Assembly: GCF_001590785.1 (NCBI RefSeq)
Contig: NZ_LTAO01000001.1
Span: 536,217 to 600,216 of the forward strand
Source of the DNA: Alkalihalobacillus trypoxylicola
GTDB taxonomy: Bacteria > Bacillota > Bacilli > Bacillales > Bacillaceae_D
Direction of reading: 5' to 3'
DNA: 64,000 nucleotides
In this document: positions 1 to 8,594 of the stretch, piece by piece
Position numbering within the stretch: position 1 is the stretch's first letter
How the letters are laid out: every line of letters begins with the position of its first letter
The notes under the pieces: model-generated
Seen by the model: only the letters and a program-made list of their open reading frames with translations
The model's database searches: none
What the model was told of the DNA's origin: nothing
Program-made: the position numbers and the translations under genes

Positions 1-159
1 TAGGTAGTGACTCCCAAAGGAGCAGCGCAGTCTGAAGATCCACTCTGACGAAGCTCAGTCTGAAGATCCACTCTGACGAAGCTCTGCGTAGTCAGAGTTA
101 GCTGAAGACAAGCCCTTGGGAAAGCATCTACCTATAGTGAAAATCAAAAACCTATTCGT
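1..159. repeat. Repeat family B, copy 1: short element with terminal inverted repeats and a 28-bp tandem duplication
   Basis: The ends near 1-23 (TAGGTAGTGACTCCCAAAGG..) and 111-134 (..CCCTTGGGAAAGCATCTACCTA) are imperfect inverted repeats. Inside, a 28-bp unit is repeated head to tail at 29-56 and 57-84, and ACTCTGAC..GTCAGAGT can form a hairpin. An inverted copy lies at 42791-42892, and similarity continues past the TIR to about 159. A further perfect 11-bp stem, TATAGTGAAAA with TTTTCACTATA (133-143 and 164-174), follows it without a T-run. It has no coding capacity. I see nothing recognisable in 175-324. Confidence 0.75.
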
Positions 160-324
160 TCAGTTTTCACTATAAGATAGGAATGATGAAATGGATTCAC
201 TTGTATGAAAATATTGTAGATAATAGTTACCTTTAAATTTTTAGGAGCACACTATTATTTTATGTGCCGTTCTTATATTTTGTATGAATTATAGCTTTTT
301 ACCTGCAATAAAATTAGTTAACAA

Positions 325-362
325 TAAAAAGAGGGCACCAATAGTTTTTGAATGCCCCCTTA
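325..362 (-). terminator. Rho-independent terminator after ykuV
   Basis: Read on the minus strand, AGGGGGCA pairs with TGCCCTCT around an A/T-rich loop and is followed by TTTTTATTG. It lies about 40 bases past the ykuV stop codon and fits as the end of that transcript. Confidence 0.8.
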
Positions 363-403
363 TAGAATATTAATATGTTCTCACAACCTTCTCTTAGTCT
401 TAA

Positions 404-856
404 TCATTTTTCTTCATCAAGCAATTGTTGAACTCGATCCGTAAGCATTCTCATAGCGTCACTTCCTGCTTGATAATGTCTTAACTGCCCTTCTTTATCA
501 AATAAATAAAACGAAGGTACATATTCATTTTCAAATGCATCTGTTAAAACTAATTGATTATCGACCATTATGGGCTCTGTTATACCATTCTCCTGGGCGA
601 CTTGTTGAATGTCTTCTAAGCCTAACTCTTTTTCTGAGCGTGGCATATGAATCGAAAGGAATGTCAAATCATGTTGAAATTGTTTTTTGAGCTCATTAAA
701 AGCTGGAATTACTTCTCTACAAAGCTCACAGCTTATCGACCAAAAATGAATGAACACAGGTTTTTCTCCTAAAATTTCTTCCTGATTTACTTCTCCGTTT
801 AGCCACGTGGTTGCACCATCAAAACTAGGCATAGAAGACCTTAGTTTTAGCGTCAT
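404..856 (-). CDS. ykuV: YkuV-like thiol-disulfide oxidoreductase
   Basis: A 150-residue single-domain protein of the thioredoxin/TlpA fold. It has no signal peptide, so it should act in the cytoplasm. The active site is C43-E-L-C46, preceded by the family-typical HFWSIS stretch. A C-terminal ENEYVPSFYLFDKEGQLRHYQAG segment carries the cis-proline region. Length and sequence closely resemble Bacillus subtilis YkuV, which reduces protein disulfides. The start has a good AAAGGGGG site seven bases upstream. It lies downstream of dapL and ykuS as in B. subtilis (ykuQRSTUV), but ykuT and ykuU are missing. A terminator separates it from ykuS, so it is probably transcribed on its own. Confidence 0.9.
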   Translation of the reverse strand: MTLKLRSSMPSFDGATTWLNGEVNQEEILGEKPVFIHFWSISCELCREVIPAFNELKKQFQHDLTFLSIHMPRSEKELGLEDIQQVAQENGITEPIMVDNQLVLTDAFENEYVPSFYLFDKEGQLRHYQAGSDAMRMLTDRVQQLLDEEK

Positions 857-993
857 ATTATTTCCCCCTTTTACTACCTTGATACCGATTTGTGTTTCTC
901 CTATTATGATTACATTATAATATTCCTTTAACCTATTTTCTAGATTTGCAAACCTGTTAAATTCAAGTTAGCCATAATCATTTATTTCCAAAG

Positions 994-1028
994 AAAAAAG
1001 CCAAGGTGCTTTTAAACACCTGGCTTTT
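994..1028 (-). terminator. Terminator after ykuS
   Basis: On the minus strand, AAGCCAGGTG pairs with CACCTTGGCTT (one mismatch) across a TTTAAAAG loop and is followed by TTTTTTC. It ends the dapH-to-ykuS transcript. Confidence 0.85.
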
Positions 1029-1035
1029 CCAGTTA

Positions 1036-1281
1036 TTATTGCTCTAGTTTAGATTGTACTTGTTGACAAACTTCTTCAGCAGTCATTCCATCTGCATTTA
1101 TGACACTACCGGAAATGACACTATTTTGTATTCCCATGATGTTTTGATCCTGACCTGTTATGACACAGCAATCACAGTTCTTTGCATCTTGTTCAGTACT
1201 CAATTGGACAACATCATATCCTCTTGCTTCGAGCTCCTGCTGTACATCTGTTAATGACTGTTCAACCGCAATTTTTGCCAT
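1036..1281 (-). CDS. ykuS: YkuS-like small protein (UPF0180 family)
   Basis: An 81-residue soluble protein beginning [17 protein letters not shown], matching the UPF0180/YkuS family in length and in the pattern of a short alpha/beta domain. The middle carries a C-D-C-C cluster (residues 36-39) followed by [11 protein letters not shown]. The family has no assigned biochemical function. The Shine-Dalgarno GGAGGG sits six bases before ATG. It is the last gene of the dap operon, 77 bases after dapL, with a terminator directly behind it. The pairing with dapL is conserved in Bacillus, but the reason is not known. Confidence 0.85.
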   Translation of the reverse strand: MAKIAVEQSLTDVQQELEARGYDVVQLSTEQDAKNCDCCVITGQDQNIMGIQNSVISGSVINADGMTAEEVCQQVQSKLEQ

Positions 1282-1358
1282 TTGAGACCCTCCATTAAAT
1301 TAGGAAATTTTTTGCATTTCTTAGAATCCCCTTTTTAATAGAAAATATTCAAAGCACT

Positions 1359-2486
1359 TTAATTTACTTTACTGTTAAAAAATTGGATAAACATATCTTT
1401 GGCAACCTCGATTGCCTGCTCATCCGGTTCTAATCTTGCATCATGTAGACCGTATTTCGAATCAACACCGAGCCACACCATAAAACCTGGAATATTTTCT
1501 AGAAAATATCCAAAATCCTCTCCTGTCATTGCCTCTTTACAAATGATTAGTTCATATTGATCTTGTCGATTGGAAAATTCAATAAACTGACTGATTAAGG
1601 TAGGATCATTATAAACTTGACAATAGTTCGAACCATAATCAATGCTCGCTTCACATTCATAACCAATCTCGAGCGCTTGAACGAGAGCCTCTATTCTCTG
1701 TTTCATTCTTTTCATGGATTCAATTGATAGAGATCGTATCGTACCCTCAAGTCTAGCAGAATCGGCAATAATATTTTGCTTTGTACCACCCTTTATCACA
1801 CCTACTGTTATAACTCCCGAATCTAGAGGATCAATATTTCTTGATATAATAGACTGAAACTGAGTCACTAACGAGCTTGCCGCTACAACCATATCTTTCG
1901 TATGATGAGGATAAGCTGCGTGACCTCCCTTTCCTTTTAAATCAATAAAAAGTTCCGAAGTATTGGCAAATAATAAGCCGGGCTTTGTCGCAATTTGTCC
2001 GACCTTATATTCTGGTGCAATATGTAAAGCATAGATTTCATCAGGTAGCCATTTTTTAAATACCTCCGATTGAAGCATTGGTAATGCTCCTCCTGGACCC
2101 TCTTCTGCTGGCTGAAAAATAAACAGTATATTTTCTTTAGGCTGCTGCTGTGTATAGTGTGTTAAAATTCCTAAGGCAATAGCCATGTGAAAGTCATGTC
2201 CGCAAGCGTGCATGTATTCGGGATGCTCTGAGCGAAAGCCCTGATAAGAGGTTTGCTCTGAAATAGGTAATCCATCGATATCTGCTCGATAAGCAATCGT
2301 TCTTGTAGCAGAGGTCCCTTTAATTTTAACTAATAACCCCGTTTTCCATGGTTCTAATTCTAAAAAAGAACATTCTAAGGATTGAATATACTGTGACAAA
2401 TAAGCTTGTGTTTTATATTCCTGAAAACCAGCCTCCGGAATTTTATGTAAGTCTCTTCTGATTTGAATCCATGTATTGTTATCCAT
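1359..2486 (-). CDS. dapL: N-acetyldiaminopimelate deacetylase (M20 family)
   Basis: A 375-residue M20 metallo-amidohydrolase predicted to remove the acetyl group from N-acetyl-LL-diaminopimelate in the acetylase branch of lysine and cell-wall diaminopimelate synthesis (B. subtilis YkuR). Visible metal and catalytic motifs are ADIDGLPI (D69, D71), HACGHD (H93, C95, H97) and QPAEEGPGG with the Glu pair at 128-129. A lid-type dimerisation insert follows from about residue 180. It starts two bases after the aminotransferase stop, so it is translationally coupled. The dapH neighbourhood makes the assignment firmer than sequence alone, since M20 aminoacylases look alike. Confidence 0.9.
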   Translation of the reverse strand: MDNNTWIQIRRDLHKIPEAGFQEYKTQAYLSQYIQSLECSFLELEPWKTGLLVKIKGTSATRTIAYRADIDGLPISEQTSYQGFRSEHPEYMHACGHDFHMAIALGILTHYTQQQPKENILFIFQPAEEGPGGALPMLQSEVFKKWLPDEIYALHIAPEYKVGQIATKPGLLFANTSELFIDLKGKGGHAAYPHHTKDMVVAASSLVTQFQSIISRNIDPLDSGVITVGVIKGGTKQNIIADSARLEGTIRSLSIESMKRMKQRIEALVQALEIGYECEASIDYGSNYCQVYNDPTLISQFIEFSNRQDQYELIICKEAMTGEDFGYFLENIPGFMVWLGVDSKYGLHDARLEPDEQAIEVAKDMFIQFFNSKVN

Positions 2487-2488
2487 AC

Positions 2489-3706
2489 CTAGGACTCACC
2501 CAGTTTCTGACTCTTCAATTCATTTTCAAAAGCCTTTTTGAATTCATGGATTTCGGCATTGGAAATCGTTAAAGGTGGCAATAATCGAATAATGGTTTGC
2601 TGAGTAACATCCACTAATATTCCTGCCTCTAAGAGATTTCTTTGAATGCTTTTAACACTGCCAGCTTCTAAATTCATAACGATTCCAACCATCATTCCAA
2701 TTCCACGTATTTCTTCTATTAGATCTGGAAAGTCACTCTTAATGTTCGATAGCTCTTGCCAAAGTTTCTCAGATGCTTTTTTCCCTTTTTCTAGCATCTC
2801 ATCTTCTATTAATATGTCTATGACCTCACTTCCAAGCGCTGCACTTAATGGGGAAGGTGCAAAGGTGGTTCCATGATCACCTGGTTTAAATAAGTCACTA
2901 TACTTATCTGAAACAATTAGACCACCTAATGGGAGTCCACCGCCTACTCCTTTTGCAAATAAAATCAAATCTGGCGACACTTCAGCATGCTCATATGCAA
3001 AAAAAGTACCTGTTCGTCCCATACCTGTCTGAATTTCATCCATACAAAAAAGCACCTGATTTTCGTTACACAAACGCTCTACCTCTTTTAAATATGTTTG
3101 ATTTAAAGGAAGAATGCCGCCAGAACCTAATACAGGTTCCATTAAAACAGCAGCTGGCTGATGGCGCTCAATAATTCGTTCTAACTCTTCAATCTCATGT
3201 GGTGCTACCTCATAAATGGGAAGAGCAGTAGAAGGAAAATCTTGATAGACTCCTCTTTGTCTCGTTAGCTTAATAGCACCAAGTGTTCGGCCATGAAAGC
3301 TATTTTTCAGTACTACTATTCCATTACGGTTTTGCTCAATTGATTTTGAATATTTATGAACAAGCTTTATAGCTGCCTCAGTTGCCTCTGCACCTGAATT
3401 TGTAAAAAAGACCTTACCTTCAATTGAGTGCTTAACTAGCTTTTCAGCCAATACAATGGCTGGCTTATTTAAGAACACATTTGAAATATGTAAAAAATGA
3501 TCGGCTTGATTTTTAAGAGCCTTGATAATTTTAGGGTGTGAATGTCCTAATATATTGACAGCTAATCCTGTAAATAAATCTAAATATTTTGTTCCATTCA
3601 CGTCCGTTAAATAACTACCCTCTCCTTTTTCAATGGTAATCGGAAGTCGATTATAGGTAGTCATAATTGCTGCATGATCTCGATCCTTCCATTCCGTCAT
3701 CATCAT
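2489..3706 (-). CDS. Class III PLP aminotransferase, probable N-acetyl-diaminopimelate aminotransferase
   Basis: A 405-residue fold-type I, class III aminotransferase resembling ArgD/acetylornithine aminotransferases. It has GHSHPK, the [13 protein letters not shown] phosphate-binding loop (102-114), the [12 protein letters not shown] motif with Asp223, and Lys252 in [10 protein letters not shown] as PLP anchor. It lies between dapH and dapL, exactly where an acetyl-DAP transaminase step is needed. B. subtilis uses a class I enzyme (PatA) encoded elsewhere. ArgD of E. coli is known to accept N-succinyl-DAP, so the role is plausible. Three consecutive ATG codons follow GGGGGA; the true start may be the third. 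Acetylornithine or ornithine transamination is the alternative. Confidence 0.85.
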   Translation of the reverse strand: MMMTEWKDRDHAAIMTTYNRLPITIEKGEGSYLTDVNGTKYLDLFTGLAVNILGHSHPKIIKALKNQADHFLHISNVFLNKPAIVLAEKLVKHSIEGKVFFTNSGAEATEAAIKLVHKYSKSIEQNRNGIVVLKNSFHGRTLGAIKLTRQRGVYQDFPSTALPIYEVAPHEIEELERIIERHQPAAVLMEPVLGSGGILPLNQTYLKEVERLCNENQVLFCMDEIQTGMGRTGTFFAYEHAEVSPDLILFAKGVGGGLPLGGLIVSDKYSDLFKPGDHGTTFAPSPLSAALGSEVIDILIEDEMLEKGKKASEKLWQELSNIKSDFPDLIEEIRGIGMMVGIVMNLEAGSVKSIQRNLLEAGILVDVTQQTIIRLLPPLTISNAEIHEFKKAFENELKSQKLGES

Positions 3707-3724
3707 TCCCCCTTTTTATGAGAA

Positions 3725-3762
3725 TAGCTTTGCTGACGAGTGGATCTCGAACAACAAAGCTA
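3725..3762. repeat. 11-bp inverted repeat in the dapH-aminotransferase gap
   Basis: TAGCTTTGCTG (3725-3735) pairs with CAACAAAGCTA (3752-3762) through one G-U type position, giving a stable RNA hairpin of 38 bases. It is not followed by a T-run on the minus strand, so it is more likely an RNA stabiliser or attenuator than a full terminator. Its loop (AGATCCACTC on the minus strand) matches ten bases of repeat family B. Confidence 0.6.
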
Positions 3763-3778
3763 CTTCCAATTATTTATT

Positions 3779-4501
3779 TTAGTTATCTTCGTTTAAACGA
3801 CGAAGTTCATGCTTAATTTCAATTTTGCCCTTTGTTTTTTCATCAATCTCTTTAATAACTCTTGCAGGCACTCCACCAACAACTGTATTTGGTGGTACAT
3901 CTTCCGTTACGATGGCTCCGGCTGCTAATACAGCTCCTTTACCAACCCTAACTCCTTCTAATACAACCACATTTGCTCCTACAAGAACATCATCTTCAAT
4001 AATAACAGGTTGTGCAGATGGTGGCTCAATTACTCCAGCTAGTACAGCACCAGCTCCGATATGACAATTTTTACCTACAGTTGCTCGTCCACCTAAGATA
4101 GCATTCATATCAATCATGGTACCTTCACCAATCACGGCTCCAATATTAATACTTGCTCCCATCATAATGACCGCATTATTTCCAATCTCAACTTGGTCGC
4201 GAATAATGGCACCTGGTTCAATACGTGCATTAATTCCTTTTAAGTCTAAAAGTGGTACAGCCGAATTACGACGGTCATTTTCAACGACATAATCCTCAAT
4301 TTGGCCTTTATTTGCTTCAATAGCTGCTTCTATTTCCTTCCAATCCCCAAAAAGAACTCCTGTTTGACCTGTTATAAAAGTTTTTGTATCCTCACCAAAA
4401 TTTATTCCTTCTAATTGCCCTTTAATATGGACCTTTACAGGTGTTTTCTTTACACTTTGAGAAATAAATTGGATAATTTCATTTGCATCCATCATTTTCA
4501 T
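3779..4501 (-). CDS. dapH: Tetrahydrodipicolinate N-acetyltransferase
   Basis: About 240 residues. An N-terminal DapH domain (roughly 1-85) is followed by left-handed beta-helix hexapeptide repeats (roughly 90-215: [29 protein letters not shown] and so on) with the [18 protein letters not shown] loop typical of DapH. It transfers acetyl from acetyl-CoA to tetrahydrodipicolinate. An upstream in-frame ATG at 4519 overlaps the GGGAGGT ribosome site (4511-4517), so I place the start at 4501 (MKMMDANE), nine bases after that site. It is the first gene of the dap operon. Hexapeptide O-acetyltransferases are the only confusable group, and length and context argue against them. Confidence 0.93.
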   Translation of the reverse strand: MKMMDANEIIQFISQSVKKTPVKVHIKGQLEGINFGEDTKTFITGQTGVLFGDWKEIEAAIEANKGQIEDYVVENDRRNSAVPLLDLKGINARIEPGAIIRDQVEIGNNAVIMMGASINIGAVIGEGTMIDMNAILGGRATVGKNCHIGAGAVLAGVIEPPSAQPVIIEDDVLVGANVVVLEGVRVGKGAVLAAGAIVTEDVPPNTVVGGVPARVIKEIDEKTKGKIEIKHELRRLNEDN

Positions 4502-4596
4502 TATTATGTAACCTCCCATTTCAAAAATCTAAGCCTTCTCTTATGATAGAGATTTCAGTGTAAAAAAGCAATCAAAAACATCATAAATTCGACATT

Positions 4597-5493
4597 TTAT
4601 CCTAATAAAATTAACAATCCTGTGATTGTAAATATACTAATGATCGTCGTCACAAGTGTTACGGATGATACTAATTGTGGCTTTGAGTCAAATTGAACCG
4701 CAAACATAACAATCGTCGCTGCAGAAGGCATTGCTGCGGACAATATTAAAACCTTTTGCATCATCGGATCCATCGGTATCCATAAAGTTAATAAAAAAGC
4801 GATGACTGGTGATATAAATAATCTAGTAACAACAGAAAACCCTATGAGTGACCAGTCGAAACTCGTAACTTTAATATTACCGAGCTGCATCCCTAATATG
4901 ACCATTGCGGTTGGAATAGCTGCATCTGCAAGCATGTTAATCGGTAGCATCATATTTGTAGGGATGTCGATTGGGAGCACCTTAAAGAAAATAGCCGCAA
5001 TCATCGCATAAGTAGCAGGCATGGTCATAACGGTTTTTAACGCATATCGAACACCTAATTGCCCACTTGCTGCATAATAAACACCGAACGAATTCATTAT
5101 GATCGATTGAAGAACCATATACATTACGGCAATAGTAAACCCCGTTTCACCGTAAGCGAATAAAATAATAGGAGCTCCGTAATTCCCCGCATTCTTAAAT
5201 GCTGTAGATAAAATAATTCCGCTCTCTGTAGCACTGTCGAGTTTTTTCCACCTTGCAAATAGCTTATTCCAGCCAATTAATAGTACGAGCAGAAGAAGAG
5301 CAAAGACGACCATATAGAAAACATCTTTATTCAGTTCCGAAGTCGAAAATGTTCGAAAAACTAAAGCCGGGGTTAAGATATAGATAGCAACCGTAGATAT
5401 AGGCTTTATATCGACTTTTTTCCATTTTTGAATGATAAATCCAACTGCGAAGATTAGAAATACCGGTAAAACGACATGTATAAACATGCTCAT
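4597..5493 (-). CDS. AEC family membrane carrier (auxin efflux carrier/malate permease type)
   Basis: A 298-residue integral membrane protein with about ten hydrophobic segments in two halves, beginning MFIHVVLPVFLIFAVGFIIQKW. It has the conserved NAGNYGAP segment (residues about 105-112) found in AEC transporters such as B. subtilis YwkB. Family members move organic anions such as malate or export metabolites, but substrates cannot be read from sequence. It has its own Shine-Dalgarno and follows the kdgA terminator, so it may be expressed apart from the KDG genes. Proximity to kdgA suggests a sugar-acid substrate, but this is only a guess from position. Confidence 0.85.
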   Translation of the reverse strand: MSMFIHVVLPVFLIFAVGFIIQKWKKVDIKPISTVAIYILTPALVFRTFSTSELNKDVFYMVVFALLLLVLLIGWNKLFARWKKLDSATESGIILSTAFKNAGNYGAPIILFAYGETGFTIAVMYMVLQSIIMNSFGVYYAASGQLGVRYALKTVMTMPATYAMIAAIFFKVLPIDIPTNMMLPINMLADAAIPTAMVILGMQLGNIKVTSFDWSLIGFSVVTRLFISPVIAFLLTLWIPMDPMMQKVLILSAAMPSAATIVMFAVQFDSKPQLVSSVTLVTTIISIFTITGLLILLG

Positions 5494-5572
5494 TGTATTC
5501 GCTCCAATTTGTAGTTTTGTATAGTAGGTTCACTTTTATATTTTTAAATTTACTCTCTGTAATTCTATAGAA

Positions 5573-5610
5573 AAAAACGATGAGGGCTGTGATTAATTCT
5601 CATCGTTTTT
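5573..5610 (-). terminator. Terminator after kdgA
   Basis: AAACGATGAG pairs perfectly with CTCATCGTTT around an 18-base loop, with A/T runs on both flanks. On the minus strand TTTTTTTC follows the stem. It separates kdgA from the AEC carrier gene. Confidence 0.85.
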
Positions 5611-5632
5611 ATAAATGCGCCATTTACTATCC

Positions 5633-6271
5633 TTAAAGTGCAGCTCGCGCCTCTTCTAAAGTCGCAACATATTGTTTGGCTCTCTCTATAAGAGCTTTTC
5701 TCTCAGTTTCGTCAAAATCAACCTTTGTATTTACTAGGTTACTTCCTAAACCAACAGCAACTGCGCCTGCTTTAATAAAGTCAGGTAGATTTTCAACGTT
5801 CACACCGCCTGTTGGCATTAAAGGGATATGTGGTAATGGACCATGAATATCTTTTAAGTAGCTAGGACCTAGCGATCTAGCTGGAAAGACTTTGATCAAA
5901 TCAGCCCCATGCTCATATGCCGTTAAAATTTCTGTAGGGGTCATAGCACCAGGTACACTAATGACTCCGTAACGTTTTGTCATTTTAATCGTTTCTGTAT
6001 TAACCGTTGGAGAGAACACAAATTGTGCACCTGCCATAATCGTAGATCGAGCCGTTTCAGGATCTAATACGGTACCTGATCCAATAAAAGCTTCCTGATC
6101 AAATTCATTTCGTACGGCTTCTATTAAAGAAAGTACCTTTGGTGTTTCTACTGTAATTTCAATCGTTTTAATGCCACCCTCTAATAGAGCGTCTGTAATT
6201 TTAAGCATTTGTTCCTTACCTGCTCCACGCACAATGGCTACAAGACCGTTTTCCTCAATAATAGTTCCCAT
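5633..6271 (-). CDS. kdgA: 2-keto-3-deoxy-6-phosphogluconate aldolase
   Basis: A 212-residue class I aldolase of the KDPG/KHG family. It cleaves 2-keto-3-deoxy-6-phosphogluconate to pyruvate and glyceraldehyde 3-phosphate. The Schiff-base lysine is K127 in ADLIKVFPA; the VAIVRG start, TIEITVETP and GSGTVLDP segments are characteristic, as is MPTGGVNVEN near the C-terminus. It is 42 bases downstream of kdgK with a GAGAGGGAGAGG site before ATG, so both kinase and aldolase come from one transcript. It would complete catabolism of KDG from uronic acids, matching the glucuronate-releasing enzymes further right. Confidence 0.93.
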   Translation of the reverse strand: MGTIIEENGLVAIVRGAGKEQMLKITDALLEGGIKTIEITVETPKVLSLIEAVRNEFDQEAFIGSGTVLDPETARSTIMAGAQFVFSPTVNTETIKMTKRYGVISVPGAMTPTEILTAYEHGADLIKVFPARSLGPSYLKDIHGPLPHIPLMPTGGVNVENLPDFIKAGAVAVGLGSNLVNTKVDFDETERKALIERAKQYVATLEEARAAL

Positions 6272-6313
6272 ATTTCCTCTCCCTCTCTTATTCCTTATTA
6301 GAATTTATGCTAT

Positions 6314-7264
6314 TTATCTTGAAACATCTTCAAATGTATCTTGACTGTACTTTAATAGCTCCTCTTTTTCAGGCATTCCCTCTACATCGCCCTTCACCAT
6401 CGTTGCTAGAGCACCAACCAAATTGGCTCGTTTTACAGATTCATAAACAGATAATGAGTCAAGTTGCCCTGATAAAAAACCAGCTGCAAATCCATCTCCT
6501 GCACCTACTGGGTCAACCACTCTATCTACCTTTATACCAGGAACATGAACATGCTCATCTTTACTTGTATAATAAGCTCCATCTGCTCCCACCTTTGTGA
6601 TAACAAGCTTTGCTCCATTTCCAATGAATTTCTCAGCTATTTTTTTCGGGTCATCTTCATTAAATAGAAACTTACCTTCCGCTACTCCAGGCATCACGAT
6701 TGTTGCTTCCTTGGCAATATTCGTTAAAACTTGTCGGGCTTTTGATTCACTCCACAGCTTCTTTCGCACATTCGGGTCAAAAACAATAGGAATTTCATGT
6801 TTTTTGGCTATTGAAATAAGTTGCCAAATGGCTTCTTCTGCAGAATCACTTAGTGCCGGTGTAATACCAGAAATATGGACATATTTAGCATTGGATACAA
6901 AGTCCTCATTGACATCAGTTGCATTTAATTTACTAGCGGCTGAGCCTTTACGGTAATAGTGGATTCTCATATCATCAGCTCGTCTAATTTCTTTAAAAAA
7001 TACACCTGTTGGCGCTTCTTCATCTACTAAAACTTGAGATGTATCTACACCTTCACCACGAATATAAGCTGTTATTCCTTTACCAAATTCATCATTTCCA
7101 ACCTTAGAAATCCACGCTACCTCATGGTTCAACCTTGCTAATGCAATCGCCACATTCATCTCAGCTCCACCATATGTTTTTTCAAATTGGTTAGCATATC
7201 GTAGCATCCCCTCTTTAGTAGGGGTAAATAAAACCATCGTTTCTCCCATTGTAATGACGTCCAT
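6314..7264 (-). CDS. kdgK: 2-keto-3-deoxygluconate kinase (PfkB family)
   Basis: A 316-residue PfkB/ribokinase-fold sugar kinase beginning MDVITMGETMVLFTP. Visible motifs are the YGGAEMNVAIALARLNHEVAWISKVGNDEFG substrate-side region (about 31-61) and the C-terminal DPVGAGDGFAAGF signature (about 250-262) that holds the catalytic Asp and anion hole. It phosphorylates KDG to KDPG. It is co-transcribed with kdgA, and its leader contains a promoter, a cre and a KdgR-like operator. Other PfkB kinases differ little in sequence, so the KDG assignment relies on kdgA and the IclR regulator beside it. Confidence 0.9.
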   Translation of the reverse strand: MDVITMGETMVLFTPTKEGMLRYANQFEKTYGGAEMNVAIALARLNHEVAWISKVGNDEFGKGITAYIRGEGVDTSQVLVDEEAPTGVFFKEIRRADDMRIHYYRKGSAASKLNATDVNEDFVSNAKYVHISGITPALSDSAEEAIWQLISIAKKHEIPIVFDPNVRKKLWSESKARQVLTNIAKEATIVMPGVAEGKFLFNEDDPKKIAEKFIGNGAKLVITKVGADGAYYTSKDEHVHVPGIKVDRVVDPVGAGDGFAAGFLSGQLDSLSVYESVKRANLVGALATMVKGDVEGMPEKEELLKYSQDTFEDVSR

Positions 7265-7293
7265 ACTTTACACCTCTATCTACCATTCCGTAT

Positions 7294-7312
7294 TATGGAA
7301 CTTCGTTTCATT
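7294..7312. promoter_or_regulatory. Candidate KdgR operator in the kdgK leader
   Basis: On the minus strand AATGAAACGAAGTTCCATA matches the published enterobacterial KdgR box (TGAAAC-N3-GTTTCA core, quoted from memory) at about 16 of 19 positions. It lies between the promoter -10 and the kdgK ATG, a roadblock position. A second, shorter palindrome, TTCCGTATTATGGAA (7286-7300), overlaps it. Confidence 0.55.
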
Positions 7313-7339
7313 TTTTAATTACAATTTATCGATATTTAT

Positions 7340-7369
7340 ATTTTAGCGTTTTCATAAACACTTCGTCAA
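7340..7369 (-). promoter_or_regulatory. kdgK promoter with overlapping cre
   Basis: On the minus strand TTGACG (7364-7369) is followed after 18 bases by TAAAAT (7340-7345). The spacer and -10 hold ATGAAAACGCTAAAAT (7340-7355), one mismatch from the CcpA-site consensus. Catabolite repression of kdgKA is inferred from this overlap. Confidence 0.6.
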
Positions 7370-7390
7370 TTATAAATTTAAGCGCATACT

Positions 7391-8155
7391 TTATATATAA
7401 TAACCAAATTGATTCGATATTTCCTTCGCCGCTCTTATGATGTCTGATTTTAAAGTTTGCTCTATCCGTTCTTCTGTAATTCTTGTATCTGGACCTGAAA
7501 TACTAATAGCTGCTATGACTTCTCCATGATGATTATAAATGCCTGAAGCTATACATCGAATTCCTTCTTCATGCTCAATATCATCTAAAGCATAATGATT
7601 TTTTCTCACCTTTTTCATTTCTTGTAAAAAATCAGGAATAGTCACAATTGTATTGGTTGTAAAAGACGGCATTCCTGCTTTTTGCAACAAATTCGAAATC
7701 GTTAAATCATCCACTGTCGTCAGTAATATTTTTCCAACACCTGTACAATGAAGCATCGACCGCATTCCTATTCGTGAATGCATCGTAATCGTTTGATTGC
7801 TTTCCACTTTGTCAATATAGACTACCTCATGATGATCTCGTATACACAGATGAATGACTTCATTTGTTACCGCTGAGAGCTTCTCGATAAAGGGACGTGC
7901 TACCTGCCGTACATCCATAGAACGTGAAAGCTCACCAGCTAAACTTAAAATTTGATACCCAGCAAAGTAATCTTTCGTTCTAGCATCTTGTCGAATATAT
8001 TTTTTTTGTAATAAAGTCGCTAATAGTCGATGAACTGTACTTTTAGGTAAATCTAAATGGTCGCTAATTTCCTTAATACTTAAGCCGTTATGATTTTTAG
8101 CTACGATTTCAATTAATTGAAGAGCTCTTTCAACAGACTGTACGATGTTATTCAC
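7391..8155 (-). CDS. kdgR: IclR-family regulator, probable KdgR-type repressor
   Basis: A 254-residue protein with an N-terminal winged helix-turn-helix (SVERALQLIEIVAKNHNGLSIKEISDHLDLPKSTVHRLLATL.., residues 6-50) and a C-terminal IclR effector domain (about 75-250). The latter has the typical DDIEHEEGIRCIASGI and AAISISGP segments. It should bind a small sugar-acid such as KDG and control kdgK-kdgA, which begins 127 bases downstream and carries a KdgR-like box. The start codon appears to be GTG after a weak GATGAAATGAG site. An activator role is possible, because IclR proteins do both. Confidence 0.85.
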   Translation of the reverse strand: MNNIVQSVERALQLIEIVAKNHNGLSIKEISDHLDLPKSTVHRLLATLLQKKYIRQDARTKDYFAGYQILSLAGELSRSMDVRQVARPFIEKLSAVTNEVIHLCIRDHHEVVYIDKVESNQTITMHSRIGMRSMLHCTGVGKILLTTVDDLTISNLLQKAGMPSFTTNTIVTIPDFLQEMKKVRKNHYALDDIEHEEGIRCIASGIYNHHGEVIAAISISGPDTRITEERIEQTLKSDIIRAAKEISNQFGYYI

Positions 8156-8235
8156 CTCATTTCATCTTTCATTATATCTTAAAAAAAAAGAATCGCATAT
8201 AAGTACAGACTTAGAAAAAAGAATCAAAATAAGAG

Positions 8236-8558
8236 GAGGCAGAGACAAAACTCACGAATAATTGATTATACCATTCTAGCTCCCGCCTGTTCGCTCACCC
8301 AAGACACTTCGCGTCCTTGTGGGGTGGCGCCGAACTAACTTTTTTAAAAAAAGTTAGTTCGGCATGGCCACTACTTCCCACTGGAGTCTCCGTGTCTTGT
8401 GTCCGCTAGTTTACGTCTTTAAAAGAGAATCTATTCGTTCAAAAAACCCACCTTATTTGGAAAAAGGAGGGTTCATCGTTCATTATTAATGTTTGCATCC
8501 ATTACACATTTTTTAAAATTTCTCTAAAGTAATTTTTTAAATCAGTTTTTGTCCCAGC
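8236..8558 (+). repeat. Repeat family A, copy 1 (about 320 bp, MITE-like)
   Basis: The ends GAGGCAGAGACAAAAC (8236) and TTTTGTCCCAGC (to 8558) are imperfect inverted repeats. The core (about 8290-8410) contains GTGGGGTGGCGC, a palindrome AACTAACTTTTTTAAAAAAAGTTAGTT, and CACTGGAGTCTCCGTGTCTTGTGTCCGCTAG, shared with the copies at 9845-10102 and 42898-43202. A hairpin at 8441-8473 resembles a terminator. It fills most of the gap between mscS and kdgR and encodes no protein. Confidence 0.8.
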
Positions 8559-8594
8559 AACCATTGAGCTAAGTCTATTTTTTTCTTAATGTGT

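Noticed and set aside
29-84. Two adjacent 28-bp direct repeats as a CRISPR start
   Set aside because: The units are joined with no spacer, there are only two, and no cas genes are present. They are part of a dispersed element.
4502-4519. Extended DapH N-terminus MGGYII
   Set aside because: Its ATG overlaps the Shine-Dalgarno used by the conserved start at 4501.
6307-6956. Plus-strand open frames over kdgK
   Set aside because: They lie antisense to a well-conserved kinase, have no ribosome sites and low-complexity or Leu/His-rich translations.
8290-8420. A tRNA- or rRNA-like structured RNA in the repeat core
   Set aside because: No cloverleaf, anticodon arm or T-loop signature could be drawn. 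The structure is a few simple hairpins.
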